Origin: Succinivibrionaceae bacterium UBA3769
GTDB taxonomy: Bacteria > Pseudomonadota > Gammaproteobacteria > Enterobacterales > Succinivibrionaceae
Direction: 5' to 3'
Assembly (NCBI GenBank): GCA_002372325.1
Contig: DFFT01000025.1
Span: forward strand, 1 to 49,456
DNA length: 49,456 nt
In this document: positions 8,006-16,531 of the stretch, one piece after another
Numbering within the stretch: position 1 is the stretch's first letter
How the letters are laid out: each line of letters starts with the position of its first letter
Made by a program: the position numbers and the translations under genes
The notes under the pieces: generated by a model
Databases searched by the model: none
Told to the model about the DNA's origin: nothing
Seen by the model: the letters and a program-made list of their open reading frames with translations, nothing else

Positions 8006-9307
8006 CTAACCAGCCTGCTCCCCGGTTCTTTCCCCCGGACTCCCAGCCTCCGGGAGATCCTCCAGTCTGGCGCCGAGATCCTTATTCACCGCCGCGGCGA
8101 CGCAGGAGTCTGACCAGACATTAAGGGCGGTCTCCACCATGTCAATTACGGCATAAACCGGCAGGATCACCCCCAGAAGCTCCAGGGGCACTCCCATGGA
8201 GGCCAGAAGGCTCGCGGACAGGAAGAAGCAGCCCATGGGGACGCCGGCATTTCCCACCGCAGCCACCGTGGCAATGAAGATCCAGGAAAGAAGCAGCAGC
8301 GGCGTAACCGGAGTGCCGTTATTCTGCATGAGATAAACCACGGTGATGAGGATAAAGGCCGCGCAGCCGTTCATGTTAATGGTGGTGCATACGGGAAGCA
8401 CAAAGCGGGACACCCGGGGATGGATGCCGTTTTCCTTCTCGGCGCATTCCATGGTTACCGGCAGGGTTCCCGCGGAGGATTTGGAAAAAAACGCCACCAG
8501 AAGAGCCTTGGACATGCCCTTCATAATGCGGAAGGGATTGAGGCGCTTAACAAGCAGAAAAAGCGGCAGCACTAAAAGTCCCTGGATCAGATTGGCCCCG
8601 ACGACTGCTGAAAAGTAAGTAAAGAGACTACCCAGACCAGAGCCGGATGCCCGATAATCAGCCACGCACACGGACACAAACCCGAAAATGCCCAGAGGAA
8701 GGGCTTTAATGATCCAGGAAATGAAAATGAACAGAATGTCCTGAATGCCGCCCAAAAGGCTTTTTACCGCCCTTTGGTGTTCTTCGTTCCTGATAAAGCG
8801 GATGGCAATGCCCGTGGCAATGGCGATAAGAAGCACGCTGAGCACGCTGCCGTTCAGCACGGGGCTCAGAATATTGCCGGGGATCACACTGATAATATGG
8901 TCAAGATAGTCCGTCCCATTGCTTAAAATCTGCCGCGGGGTATCAGGAGCGGGGGTTCCGGGATCCGGAGCATAATTGCCCGGAGCTGCCAGAAGGTACA
9001 GCCCTGCCGCCACGGCAGCCGAAAGCGCAGTAGTCAGCAGGGTGTACATCAGGGTTCTCCGCCACAGGGAGCGGGAAGCCTTCGAGGATCCCAGACTGGC
9101 AATGGTGAGACAGATGGTAACGCCGATTACCGGAATGCTCACAAAGCCGAAAAGTCTGATAAACACCTCGGAAAAGAATTTGGCCAGGGCGGATCCGGCC
9201 CCGGTGGGACAGCAGCCGTTCAGAATGCCCAGAATAATCGCAAGGGCATAAAGGCCGGCGAATATCCAGGAGCTTTGCCTTCCGGCGGCCTTAGGAATAT
9301 CGGTCAT
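8006..9307 (-). CDS. Dicarboxylate/amino acid:cation symporter (DAACS family)
   Basis: This 433-residue inner membrane protein takes up dicarboxylates or acidic/hydroxy amino acids with Na+ or H+. The two re-entrant loop signatures are present: a serine-rich loop FFSKSSAGTLPVTM (HP1), the NMNGCA motif in TM7, and the HP2/TM8 region with VGNAGVPMG and IDMVETALNVWSDSCVAA. The Asp/Asn in the last motif are the substrate-binding residues of the GltPh/SstT fold. Many hydrophobic segments are visible. The combination resembles the SstT/GltT branch, but I cannot tell serine/threonine from dicarboxylate transport by eye. GAGG lies 11 bases before the ATG. The C-terminal tail (about 25 residues) is acidic and hydrophilic. 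A strong terminator follows. Confidence 0.9.
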   Translation of the reverse strand: MTDIPKAAGRQSSWIFAGLYALAIILGILNGCCPTGAGSALAKFFSEVFIRLFGFVSIPVIGVTICLTIASLGSSKASRSLWRRTLMYTLLTTALSAAVAAGLYLLAAPGNYAPDPGTPAPDTPRQILSNGTDYLDHIISVIPGNILSPVLNGSVLSVLLIAIATGIAIRFIRNEEHQRAVKSLLGGIQDILFIFISWIIKALPLGIFGFVSVCVADYRASGSGLGSLFTYFSAVVGANLIQGLLVLPLFLLVKRLNPFRIMKGMSKALLVAFFSKSSAGTLPVTMECAEKENGIHPRVSRFVLPVCTTINMNGCAAFILITVVYLMQNNGTPVTPLLLLSWIFIATVAAVGNAGVPMGCFFLSASLLASMGVPLELLGVILPVYAVIDMVETALNVWSDSCVAAAVNKDLGARLEDLPEAGSPGERTGEQAG

Positions 9308-9330
9308 CGCAGTATTGTCCTCATTTCATG

Positions 9331-9353
9331 AAAAAGGCCGGAGCCCCGGCCTT
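9331..9353 (-). terminator. Intrinsic terminator of hldD
   Basis: On the minus strand an AAGGCCGG/CCGGCCTT stem with a 4-base loop runs into TTTTT. Confidence 0.85.
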
Positions 9354-9373
9354 GCAAGCATCACCTGTCAGGA

Positions 9374-10333
9374 TCAGTCCTTTTTGTTCAGCCATTCCAG
9401 ATACTTGGCCACTCCGGAAGCCACGTCATGGAACTGCACATCGCAGCCGGCCATGCGGAGCTTGGTGAGGTCGGCCTCGGTAAAGCTCTGGTAATGCCCT
9501 ACCAGATGCTCCGGGAAGGGAACATACTCGATCTTGCCGTGTCCGTGGTGCTTGATAACCGCCTTGGCGATATTGGAGAACGGCTCCGCGTGTCCGGAGC
9601 CGCAGTTGTAAATTCCCGAGGGGCCTTTATGCTCCCAGAACCAGAGATTAACAGCAGCCACGTCCTCCACAAAGACGAAATCCCGCATCTGACCGCCGTC
9701 AGGATAGCCGTCGCAGCCCTTGAACAGCTTGGGATTCTCCCCGGCCAGCATCTGATTGTTAAGATGGAAGGCCACGCTGGCCATGCTGCCCTTGTGCTGC
9801 TCCCGCGGGCCGTAGACATTGAAGTAGCGCAGGCCTACCACCTGGGAGGAGATCTCCTTCTGGTGCTTTCTGAAATACTGGTCAAAGAGGAACTTGGAGT
9901 AGCCGTAAACATTAAGGGGCTTTTCAAACTGCCGCTCCTCGATGAAGTGATCCGTGCGGCCGCCGTAGGTGGAGGCTGAAGAGGCGTATAGGAAGGGAAT
10001 GCGCCGGTCGACGCAGTAATGGAACAGATTCTTGGTATATTCAAAGTTGTTCCGCATGATGTACTGGCCGTCCCACTCGGTGGTGGAGGAACAGGCTCCT
10101 TCATGAAAAACCACCTCGATGCCGCCCCAGTCGAAGAAATTATCCCCTTCCAGGATCCTCTTCATAAAATCTTCGCGATCCAGGTAATCGCAGATATCAA
10201 GATCCGCCAGATTCTGAAACTTTCTGCCGTTCTTCAGGTGATCCACCACAACAATGTCCCGATAGCCCTTGTCATTAAGAGCCTTGACAATGTTGCTGCC
10301 GATCATGCCGGCGCCGCCCGTTACAATTATCAT
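9374..10333 (-). CDS. hldD: ADP-L-glycero-D-manno-heptose 6-epimerase
   Basis: This 319-residue NADP-dependent epimerase makes ADP-L-glycero-D-manno-heptose for the LPS inner core. It is an extended SDR: the Rossmann motif TGGAGMIGS is at residues 5-13, and the catalytic Tyr and Lys are in YGYSKF near residue 144. Family-specific stretches include HEGACSSTTEWDGQY, LYASSASTYGG and RYFNVYGPREQHKGSMASV. The start at 10333 (MIIVTGG) gives the usual length; the longer frame upstream is rich in Arg and has no RBS. No other LPS genes are adjacent, so it stands alone here, as hldD sometimes does. Confidence 0.96.
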   Translation of the reverse strand: MIIVTGGAGMIGSNIVKALNDKGYRDIVVVDHLKNGRKFQNLADLDICDYLDREDFMKRILEGDNFFDWGGIEVVFHEGACSSTTEWDGQYIMRNNFEYTKNLFHYCVDRRIPFLYASSASTYGGRTDHFIEERQFEKPLNVYGYSKFLFDQYFRKHQKEISSQVVGLRYFNVYGPREQHKGSMASVAFHLNNQMLAGENPKLFKGCDGYPDGGQMRDFVFVEDVAAVNLWFWEHKGPSGIYNCGSGHAEPFSNIAKAVIKHHGHGKIEYVPFPEHLVGHYQSFTEADLTKLRMAGCDVQFHDVASGVAKYLEWLNKKD

Positions 10334-10657
10334 AGTTAGCTGTTCCCAGAAACGGCGTCGTTCTCCGGATATAAGCCTGAGCCAGGTCCGGGAAAGCCCG
10401 CGCCGCAAAAAAAATTAAACCGCGCCCCGGCGCCGCCCCGCGGGGATTCCGGCAGCCGGTCTTATCCGGATAAGCCCTTCGGGACTTACCGGTCTCGGGC
10501 ATTTTAACCCACGGGATTTAATTCTTCAATATTGACGGGATAAAGGTTTGAGAATGGTTTCAGATTTTCGGGGCCGTCCGGATCCCCCGGGGATCACCCG
10601 CGGGGACCCCGGCCGGGGAAACGGCCGGGAAAACCGGAAGCGACCTCCTGAGACTGA
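10334..10657. other. GC-rich spacer with inverted repeats
   Basis: Strongly GC-rich hairpins lie near 10570-10630 (for example CCGGCCG facing CGGCCGG) just past the dolP-like gene. They could help end its transcript although no T-run follows. I see no gene. Confidence 0.4.
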
Positions 10658-11674
10658 TTACTCGATGATAAAGCTGTCATCGTCGTCGTTAACCACTCCG
10701 GTAGGAGCGGCGGCGGGCTTTGAAGCAGCGGGACTGGCAGCGGAGGAGCTTCTGACATTGACCTCCTCAACCGGAACCGGCTTGGAAGTTTTGGCGGGAG
10801 AGTTCGCTTTGATATCCTCCGTCATGGGGATCACGGGCCTCTCGGCTGCCGGTTTTGCGGGGGCGGCCGGTGCCGGGGACTCAGTTACCGCAGGCTCGGG
10901 CTGAGCCTCATTAACCGGCAGGGCATCCTCCAGGGCATAGCTTTCCTCATGATAAACCGGAGCCGCAGCTCCGGAAGATGAAGGCTTGTCCGCAGCCGGA
11001 CTGGTTCCGGCGGCATCCCCGCTGGCTTCGGCGGGGTTATCCCCCTCTCCGAAGATGGGAGCCGGATGCTCATTCTCGCCCATGTAATCGAAGAGTCTTA
11101 CGATCTTCCGGACGCCGTCGATGTTTTTGGAGACATAAACCGCCCGGGCGGCCTCATCCCGGGTAACATAGCCCAGGAGATAAACCACGCTGTTTTCGGT
11201 AACCACCTTGAAGCGGCCGGAATTGATCTTTTCCCCGAAAAGAAGTCCTGTCTTCACCTTGCTGGTGATCCAGGAATCCTGGGATCTCTGGCCCAGAGAA
11301 ACGGGCTCGATGTCCTCGATATAGCTGTAGACCTTTTTCACGCCGTCCAGCTTGGCGACCTTTTCCTTGATGTATTTGACATAATCCGGATAGCGGCACT
11401 GTCCGGCAAGGAGCACAATGCCGTTTACCGAAACTATTTCGACCTTGCTGGCTCTGGAAAGCTCGCGATTGTTGGAAATAATGCGGCTCCCCTTGAGCTC
11501 GATGGCTTCATCGTCAATCATGGTGCCGGCAGTTCTGCTGTCAGCGGCAATCATGGAGCCGGCGCCTACGGCGCCCACGGCTCCGGCTCCGATAAGAGCA
11601 GTAACGCAGCCGGTATTCAGGGAAGCCGCCAGGGCTCCCAGTAACATAATTCTTGAAATTCTCCGCAGGGTCAT
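10658..11674 (-). CDS. dolP: Dual BON-domain outer membrane lipoprotein (DolP/YraP-like) with long tail
   Basis: This 338-residue lipoprotein has a signal peptide and lipobox LNTGC near residue 23, so it is lipidated, probably in the outer membrane. Two BON domains follow (about residues 55-125 and 130-205). The text is close to E. coli DolP: ADSRTAGTMIDDEAIELKG at the start of BON1, VNGIVLLAGQ, SLGQRSQDSWITSKVK at the start of BON2, then FKVVTENSVVYLLGYVTRDEA. DolP supports outer membrane integrity and the divisome amidase NlpD. Unlike E. coli DolP (191 residues), this one continues with about 130 residues rich in Pro, Ala, Ser and Glu, ending in an acidic patch DDDDSF. GGAG lies 10 bases before the ATG. 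Confidence 0.82.
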   Translation of the reverse strand: MTLRRISRIMLLGALAASLNTGCVTALIGAGAVGAVGAGSMIAADSRTAGTMIDDEAIELKGSRIISNNRELSRASKVEIVSVNGIVLLAGQCRYPDYVKYIKEKVAKLDGVKKVYSYIEDIEPVSLGQRSQDSWITSKVKTGLLFGEKINSGRFKVVTENSVVYLLGYVTRDEAARAVYVSKNIDGVRKIVRLFDYMGENEHPAPIFGEGDNPAEASGDAAGTSPAADKPSSSGAAAPVYHEESYALEDALPVNEAQPEPAVTESPAPAAPAKPAAERPVIPMTEDIKANSPAKTSKPVPVEEVNVRSSSAASPAASKPAAAPTGVVNDDDDSFIIE

Positions 11675-11961
11675 CGCCGCAGATCTCCGTGTTTGAAAAA
11701 AGTTTTCTGAATAGTATTTTGCATATTTGCCGGTTTTCTCCCGCGGGAGGAGCGCCGGTTTCCGGTGGAAAGTTTAGCACAGATTCATGCCTGACAGCTA
11801 TTTTTACCCCAGAAAGCCCGGTATCAGGATTGAGCCCCGGCCGCCCGGCGCGGTACCCTTTAATTCCGGTTTACCGCCGGCCGGATTCTTTGTAAACTTC
11901 TGAAAAAGCTTCTTCTGACAGCATTCTTCAGAGAACCTTTTTCTGAAACAGGACTTCCCGT

Positions 11962-12597
11962 ATGATAACCGCATTCCTCATCGCCTTTACCGTGGTAATC
12001 TCCCTCATCACCTATCCCGGAATTAATCCTCTGCCCCGGAAGATCCGGCGTCCCGAATGGCATGACAAAATGATGTTTTCCGCCTGGGCCGTCTGGCACC
12101 GGAAGGAATTCCGGCGGCTTTTTACCCACGGCTTCATCCATATGGGCTACTGGCATCTGATCGTTAATATGCTGGTTCTGGGCTTTTTCGGGTTCCATGC
12201 AGAGGATCTTTTTCGGCAGATTTTCGGGAGCGTTGCCGGGGAATGCTATTACGCCCTCCTGTATCTTCTGGCCCTGCCGGTGTCCTCAGTCTTCGGTCTT
12301 GTGAAATACCGCGATAAGCCCGGTGAGTATTCTCTCGGTGCCTCCGGAGCCACTCTGGCTGTGCTTTTCGCGGTCATTCTGCTGGTTCCCGGAATGAGGC
12401 TGTCTCTCATGTTCGTGCCCATTGCCGTTCCGGGGTACCTCTTCGCCCTGCTGTTCATTCCGGCCAGCATTGCCATGCACCGCCGGAGGATCTGGAACGT
12501 TAATCATATGGCCCATGTCTGCGGCGCTGTGTTCGGATTTGTTTTTCCGATAATGCTGGAGCCGGATCTCCTGTCCCGCTTCTGGCATCTTATTTAG
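11962..12597 (+). CDS. Rhomboid-family intramembrane serine protease
   Basis: This 211-residue polytopic membrane protein has the rhomboid signatures: HMGYWHLIVNM (oxyanion His/Asn region, near residue 60), GASGA with the catalytic Ser near residue 128, and NHMAHVCGAVFG with the catalytic His near residue 184. At least six hydrophobic segments are visible. Rhomboids cleave transmembrane substrates within the bilayer. It lacks the cytosolic N-terminal domain of GlpG and begins almost at TM1, so it resembles the short YqgP/GluP-like or general bacterial rhomboids. The substrate is unknown. AGGA lies about 8 bases before the ATG. It is a single gene converging on the Sel1-repeat lipoprotein gene. 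Confidence 0.88.
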   Translation: MITAFLIAFTVVISLITYPGINPLPRKIRRPEWHDKMMFSAWAVWHRKEFRRLFTHGFIHMGYWHLIVNMLVLGFFGFHAEDLFRQIFGSVAGECYYALLYLLALPVSSVFGLVKYRDKPGEYSLGASGATLAVLFAVILLVPGMRLSLMFVPIAVPGYLFALLFIPASIAMHRRRIWNVNHMAHVCGAVFGFVFPIMLEPDLLSRFWHLI

Positions 12598-12725
12598 CGG
12601 AGCCGGAGGTGCTAAGCGCAGGATAAGCCCGCTCTTTTCAGATCCTCCGGCCGCCCTTAAAGATCCTTCTGCCTTGCTGCGACTTGCTTCAGATCTCCCG
12701 CCTTGCTTCACCCCGGGAGCCTTTC

Positions 12726-12774
12726 CGAAAAACAGAAACCCCGGAAATCCCGCAAAAGCCGGGATATCCGGGGT
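12726..12774 (-). terminator. Terminator of the Sel1-repeat gene
   Basis: A long stem (ACCCCGGA paired with TCCGGGGT, then ATCCCG with CGGGAT) is followed on the minus strand by TTTCTGTTTTTC. It lies between convergent genes and may serve both. Confidence 0.75.
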
Positions 12775-12810
12775 ATTCAATAAAAGAAGACTTTATGAAG
12801 ATTTGCTCCG

Positions 12811-14883
12811 TCAGTGCTTTAAACCGCAGCGCTCCAGCACCTGACTGTAGCTCCCGCTGCCGTTAAACTGGTATTTGTTCAGCACATCCTGAGCCTTTTT
12901 GGATTCCAGCTTTTCCGCAGTGTAGCGCAGCCAGGCGGCGCCCATGTCATAATGCTCGGAATCCAGAGGATAATACACGGTTCCCAGGTAAAGTCCGGCC
13001 TGCACATTGCCGTTGCAGGCGGCGGATTCCAGAAGATTCCGGGCATCCGACGTCATGTGCTCAGGCAGAGTCTTCGCCGTATGGAGGAGCCGGCCCTCCA
13101 GATACATGGCATCCACATTGCCGTTTTTCACGGCCTTGTCATACCATTCCAGAGCCTTGACCTCGTTAATGGCAATGCCGCCCTTGCCCAGATCGTACAT
13201 CAGACCCATGAAGGTAGCTGCCACTGAGCTTTCCAGAGCCTCGCGCTTGAAGATGCTCACCGCATTGGGGAAATCCTCTTCAATGTAGTAGAGCCGTCCC
13301 AGATTGACTCCGGCGGAGCGGATCCCGGCATCATAGGCCTGCTGATAATAGCGCTTGGCCTCTTTGATTTTGCCCATGGTCTCATAAAGCTCGCCCAGCC
13401 GGGCCGCGGCTTCGGCGCTGACCTCGGTGCCGATGCTTTCATCGGCCAGCACCTTGTACCACAGGGCCGCATTATCAAAGTCGCCCTTGAAGTCCAGCAC
13501 GGTGGCATAGGGCATAAAAGCTTCCTTTACTCCCTTGTCCACCGCCTTCTTCAAATATTCCTCGGCCAGGATAAAGTCCCGGGGCACGCCGTTGCCCAGG
13601 AACTGAATGTGCCCGAACTGATAAGCCGCTTCCGGCATACCGCCGTCGGCCAGCTTCCTGAGGATGGTAATGGTTTCCGCATAATTCGCATCGGGAATGA
13701 AGCCCTTCAGCACCAGCAGCGCTCCTTCGTACTCTGCCTGCCGGCTGCCGTTGGCGGCTGCCTCGCGGTAATAGCGATAAGCCTCCCGGGGATCCACTCT
13801 GGTGCCGATGCCCTCGGCATGGAACTGTCCCAGAAGCAGCATGGCATCCACCAGATCCGGCTCCGCGGCCAGTGCCTTATTGGTCAGCCGGAAGCTCTCA
13901 TCATAATTGGCATTCACGCCCTGTCCCTGCCGGTACATCTCGGCCAGAGCCAGCATTCCCTTGGGAAGACCGCCGTCAGCGGCAATGCGCACATAGTAGA
14001 TGGCTTCCTTGAGATTCTTTTCAATGCCGTAAAGCCCGTGGTAGTAGATATCGTAAAGGATGTAGGCCGCCTCGGGATTCATTTTGGTCTGAATCAGGGA
14101 TTTCAGAGCGGCGATACCGTTATTCTGCTCGGCGCCCTTGCTGGCGATCTGATAGAGGGATTTGGCAATGATCACATCAGGGGAGTCATCGCCGCCCCTG
14201 ATTTTCTTAATGATCTCTCCGGCCTTTTCCAGACTGACAGGAGCGCCCAGTCCCAGAATATAAGCCCGGGCCGACAGCAGGAGAGCTTCGCGGTTATCAG
14301 GCTCCGCCCGGAGGAGCTTCTGCAAAATTTCAACACCCTGCGTATTGGCGGCCGGATTCTTGCTGTTAAGGCAGATCCTGGCCAGAGGAATGGCGGCCCG
14401 GTTATCGCCGGACTTAAAGGCTGCCTTGTAATATTTCGCCGCTTCATGAACGGAATGCCGGCGGTGATAGTATTCCGCCAGTTTATAGGCCGCCCGGGCT
14501 TCGCCGCCCTTGAAGGCCTTTGTCAGAAGATCCGCTGCCTTCTCGTCCTGGCCCCGGGACATCTCGATTACACCGTCATAATAATCAGCGAGAGCCGCCT
14601 GCTTCTGTCTGACCTTGGGCAGATACTGAAGGCAGCGGGACTGATCCCCGGACTCGCAGTAAACTCCGGCGAGATGCAGCATGGCATCCTCGGAGCCCGC
14701 CTGCGCCGCTTCCTCGTATTTTTGCAGGATCTCCTGTTCGGAATAGCCGTTTTCGGCTTTGGCGCTCTCCATGATTCTGGCTTCCTGATAAAGCTCTTTG
14801 GCATCCTGACCGCAGCCTGCCATCATGAGCGCCGGCAGCAACAGCGCCAAAGGAACGAGTCTGCACCGTAAATTCTTCATCAT
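12811..14883 (-). CDS. Sel1/TPR-like repeat lipoprotein
   Basis: This 690-residue protein has a lipoprotein signal (lipobox MAGC near residue 24), then an almost continuous array of Sel1-like helical repeats of about 35 residues, seen in recurring phrases such as AAYKLAEYYHRR, AMLALAEMYRQGQGV, AMLLLGQFHAEGIG, AAYQFGHIQFLGNG and AGLYLGTVYY. Sel1 repeats form a curved scaffold that binds other proteins. The frame could start at a TTG at 14889, but ATGs at 14883 and 14880 are likelier. Envelope location is inferred from the lipobox. Such proteins often act in envelope assembly or stress signalling; nothing here fixes the partner. The antisense strand is open over a long stretch because of codon bias only. 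Confidence 0.88.
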   Translation of the reverse strand: MMKNLRCRLVPLALLLPALMMAGCGQDAKELYQEARIMESAKAENGYSEQEILQKYEEAAQAGSEDAMLHLAGVYCESGDQSRCLQYLPKVRQKQAALADYYDGVIEMSRGQDEKAADLLTKAFKGGEARAAYKLAEYYHRRHSVHEAAKYYKAAFKSGDNRAAIPLARICLNSKNPAANTQGVEILQKLLRAEPDNREALLLSARAYILGLGAPVSLEKAGEIIKKIRGGDDSPDVIIAKSLYQIASKGAEQNNGIAALKSLIQTKMNPEAAYILYDIYYHGLYGIEKNLKEAIYYVRIAADGGLPKGMLALAEMYRQGQGVNANYDESFRLTNKALAAEPDLVDAMLLLGQFHAEGIGTRVDPREAYRYYREAAANGSRQAEYEGALLVLKGFIPDANYAETITILRKLADGGMPEAAYQFGHIQFLGNGVPRDFILAEEYLKKAVDKGVKEAFMPYATVLDFKGDFDNAALWYKVLADESIGTEVSAEAAARLGELYETMGKIKEAKRYYQQAYDAGIRSAGVNLGRLYYIEEDFPNAVSIFKREALESSVAATFMGLMYDLGKGGIAINEVKALEWYDKAVKNGNVDAMYLEGRLLHTAKTLPEHMTSDARNLLESAACNGNVQAGLYLGTVYYPLDSEHYDMGAAWLRYTAEKLESKKAQDVLNKYQFNGSGSYSQVLERCGLKH

Positions 14884-15262
14884 TTCCAACTCTCTAACCT
14901 ACTCTCTGACTTATTCTCAGACTTGCTTTTGCTATCTGACTTACTCTGATTCGCTAAGTCACACTTCTTAAATTCATGCAGGGAAACGCCCCGCAAACAG
15001 AGTCCGCACGGACTTCATGACGCCGGCGGTTCAGCTTCGGGCAAAGCAGATCCGAAGATCGCCTCTTATGCCAGAATCGCCTCTTATGCCAGAATCGCCT
15101 CTTATGCCGGAATCGCATTATGTCATCCGGAGACACATTATATCCGAAAATACCGCCGCTCCGGACAAACCAAAATAAAGAAGAACCGGGGCCGGAACGG
15201 AAAAAACCGCTCCCGCCCCGGAGGGAGATTGCATTATTAAGAATGTCCGCCGCCGGATATTA
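14884..15262. other. Spacer with short repeats
   Basis: Upstream of the Sel1 gene, about 14885-14965, there are loose repeats of CTCTGACTT-like words. A perfect 18-bp tandem repeat lies at 15058-15111. Near 15195-15232 a CTCCC/GGGAG hairpin on the minus strand, followed after CGG by TTTTTT, may end the next gene. No gene is seen. Confidence 0.5.
15058..15111. repeat. Tandem repeat, 3 x 18 bp
   Basis: The unit ATCGCCTCTTATGCCAGA occurs three times; the third copy has one change (CCGGA). A partial fourth start (ATCGCATTATG) follows. The repeat is in a spacer; 18 bp is a multiple of three but no credible gene covers it. Confidence 0.9.
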
Positions 15263-15715
15263 TCAGAACAGATTCAGAGTACGGCCGCCATCCGGACTGC
15301 CGCTGAAACCGCCGTTCCGGAGAGCATGCTCCGGAGAACCGTTGCTGACAATAACCTCATCGTAGAACATCACCGGAATTTCCGCGCCGGCTTCCAGCTC
15401 CGCTCCGCTGGCATCGCGGTACTCCGTATGCCCCCGGCCGTCGGAACAGGAGGTTCCCTGCAGAGTTCCCCCGGCATCGAAATAGACCGTGCAGCCGTCC
15501 GCCAGCACCCGGGAATGACCGATTTCGGTTCTTTCCGCATCGTAATAGAAGACGCCGCCCTGTTTTTCCTTTGCTGTCACCACCAGATTATCGTTGAAAT
15601 ATATCTGCTTGCGTCCCAGAAGATCTGACCTGACCTCGTACGAGGCTGCCGCCGAGCTGCCTGACAGCACCAGTGTCAGCATCAGCAGCGCTTTTCTGAT
15701 ATCAATGTTTTTCAT
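15263..15715 (-). CDS. Small secreted hypothetical protein
   Basis: This 150-residue protein starts at the ATG at 15715 (MKNIDIRKALLM). The N-terminus is a Sec signal peptide ending near SSAAA. The mature region alternates short beta-like segments (KQIYFNDNLVVTAKEKQGGVFYY, CTVYFDAGG) with polar turns, and has two Cys (GCTVYF, TSCSDG) that could form a disulphide. The C-terminus is rich in Gly and Ser. I do not recognise the family. The ribosome binding site is weak, and an in-frame start 14 codons upstream is possible. Confidence 0.6.
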   Translation of the reverse strand: MKNIDIRKALLMLTLVLSGSSAAASYEVRSDLLGRKQIYFNDNLVVTAKEKQGGVFYYDAERTEIGHSRVLADGCTVYFDAGGTLQGTSCSDGRGHTEYRDASGAELEAGAEIPVMFYDEVIVSNGSPEHALRNGGFSGSPDGGRTLNLF

Positions 15716-16144
15716 TACGTGTTCAATTTCTATTTGGGCGTTTTTCATCCCTGAAAGCCCTGTTATTATGTCCGGCGTCCCCATGGTTAACGGACAGCCG
15801 ATGCCGTATATGGTAAAGGATTCTGCCGGAAAACAGAAAATGATTTTCTGAAATGATGCCCCATACCACACTTTTTTTAAAATCCGGAAAAATCAGGTTC
15901 GTTAAGGGCCGTTTTGCGTGCCGGAGAAGCCGCATTCCGGAGGCTTTTCTGATATTCCGGGAGATTTTTGGGGATGTCTCCGGATCCCGGCAAATTCTGC
16001 CGCCGCCCTGCCGGGGTTCTCTGTTTTGCCGGACGGCGGCAAAAATAACTTGACTTCACAGCGCCGGATTTTTATAAGGTATCTGAGCGCTTTTCCGGCG
16101 CGGACTTTTCATTGCATTATCAGGCTCAGTCAAGAACACGCCCT
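15716..16144. other. Spacer carrying the promoter of the 16145 operon
   Basis: Apart from the promoter at 16050-16078 I see no gene or repeat. Confidence 0.5.
16050..16078 (+). promoter_or_regulatory. Sigma70-type promoter
   Basis: TTGACT and TATAAG are separated by exactly 17 bases, upstream of the two-gene operon starting at 16145. The predicted start of transcription is near 16085. Confidence 0.7.
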
Positions 16145-16513
16145 ATGAGACATCCCCACAAACGCAAGGAACCAGAGGCCACCAGAGTGGTCATTTCCGC
16201 CAGATTTCACGGCCGCAGAATAACCGTGGCCTATGATGCCATCCATAAGGTAGCCAATACCTGCGAATGGGATGATTTATTTCATGCCGAATTCAATGCC
16301 ATTATCGGAGAATGGACAGACTTCTCCCCCTGGGAACACCATATCAATCCCGCCAGTCTGGGAGGCTTTTACCTGATATGCAAAAGAATTCTCCGGGGCG
16401 GCATTCTGAGCGTCAGCTGGAACGGCAGAGCGCCGGCGGAAATCCGCAGAATGAGAGCGGAAGCCCGGGAAGAACAGCAAAAGGGCCGAACTCGGGAAAA
16501 CGCCGCATCATAA
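16145..16513 (+). CDS. Small basic hypothetical protein
   Basis: This 122-residue protein starts at the ATG at 16145; the RBS is weak. The N-terminus is rich in Lys, Arg and His (MRHPHKRKEPEATR), suggesting nucleic acid contact. A central part has several aromatic residues (EWDDLFHAEFNAIIGEWTDFSPWEHH). The C-terminal 30 residues are again strongly charged (IRRMRAEAREEQQKGRTRE). No known domain is evident. It lies 18 bases before the DnaQ-fold gene and shares its promoter, so the two probably work together. Confidence 0.65.
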   Translation: MRHPHKRKEPEATRVVISARFHGRRITVAYDAIHKVANTCEWDDLFHAEFNAIIGEWTDFSPWEHHINPASLGGFYLICKRILRGGILSVSWNGRAPAEIRRMRAEAREEQQKGRTRENAAS

Positions 16514-16531
16514 GACACCAGGAGCAGTCAC

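Noticed and set aside
13609..14871. Plus-strand open frame of 420 codons opposite the Sel1-repeat gene
   Set aside because: Shadow of a gene with clear Sel1 repeats and lipobox; no RBS or domain.
15058..15111. Possible CRISPR repeats
   Set aside because: The 18-bp units are directly adjacent with no spacers and no cas genes are present.
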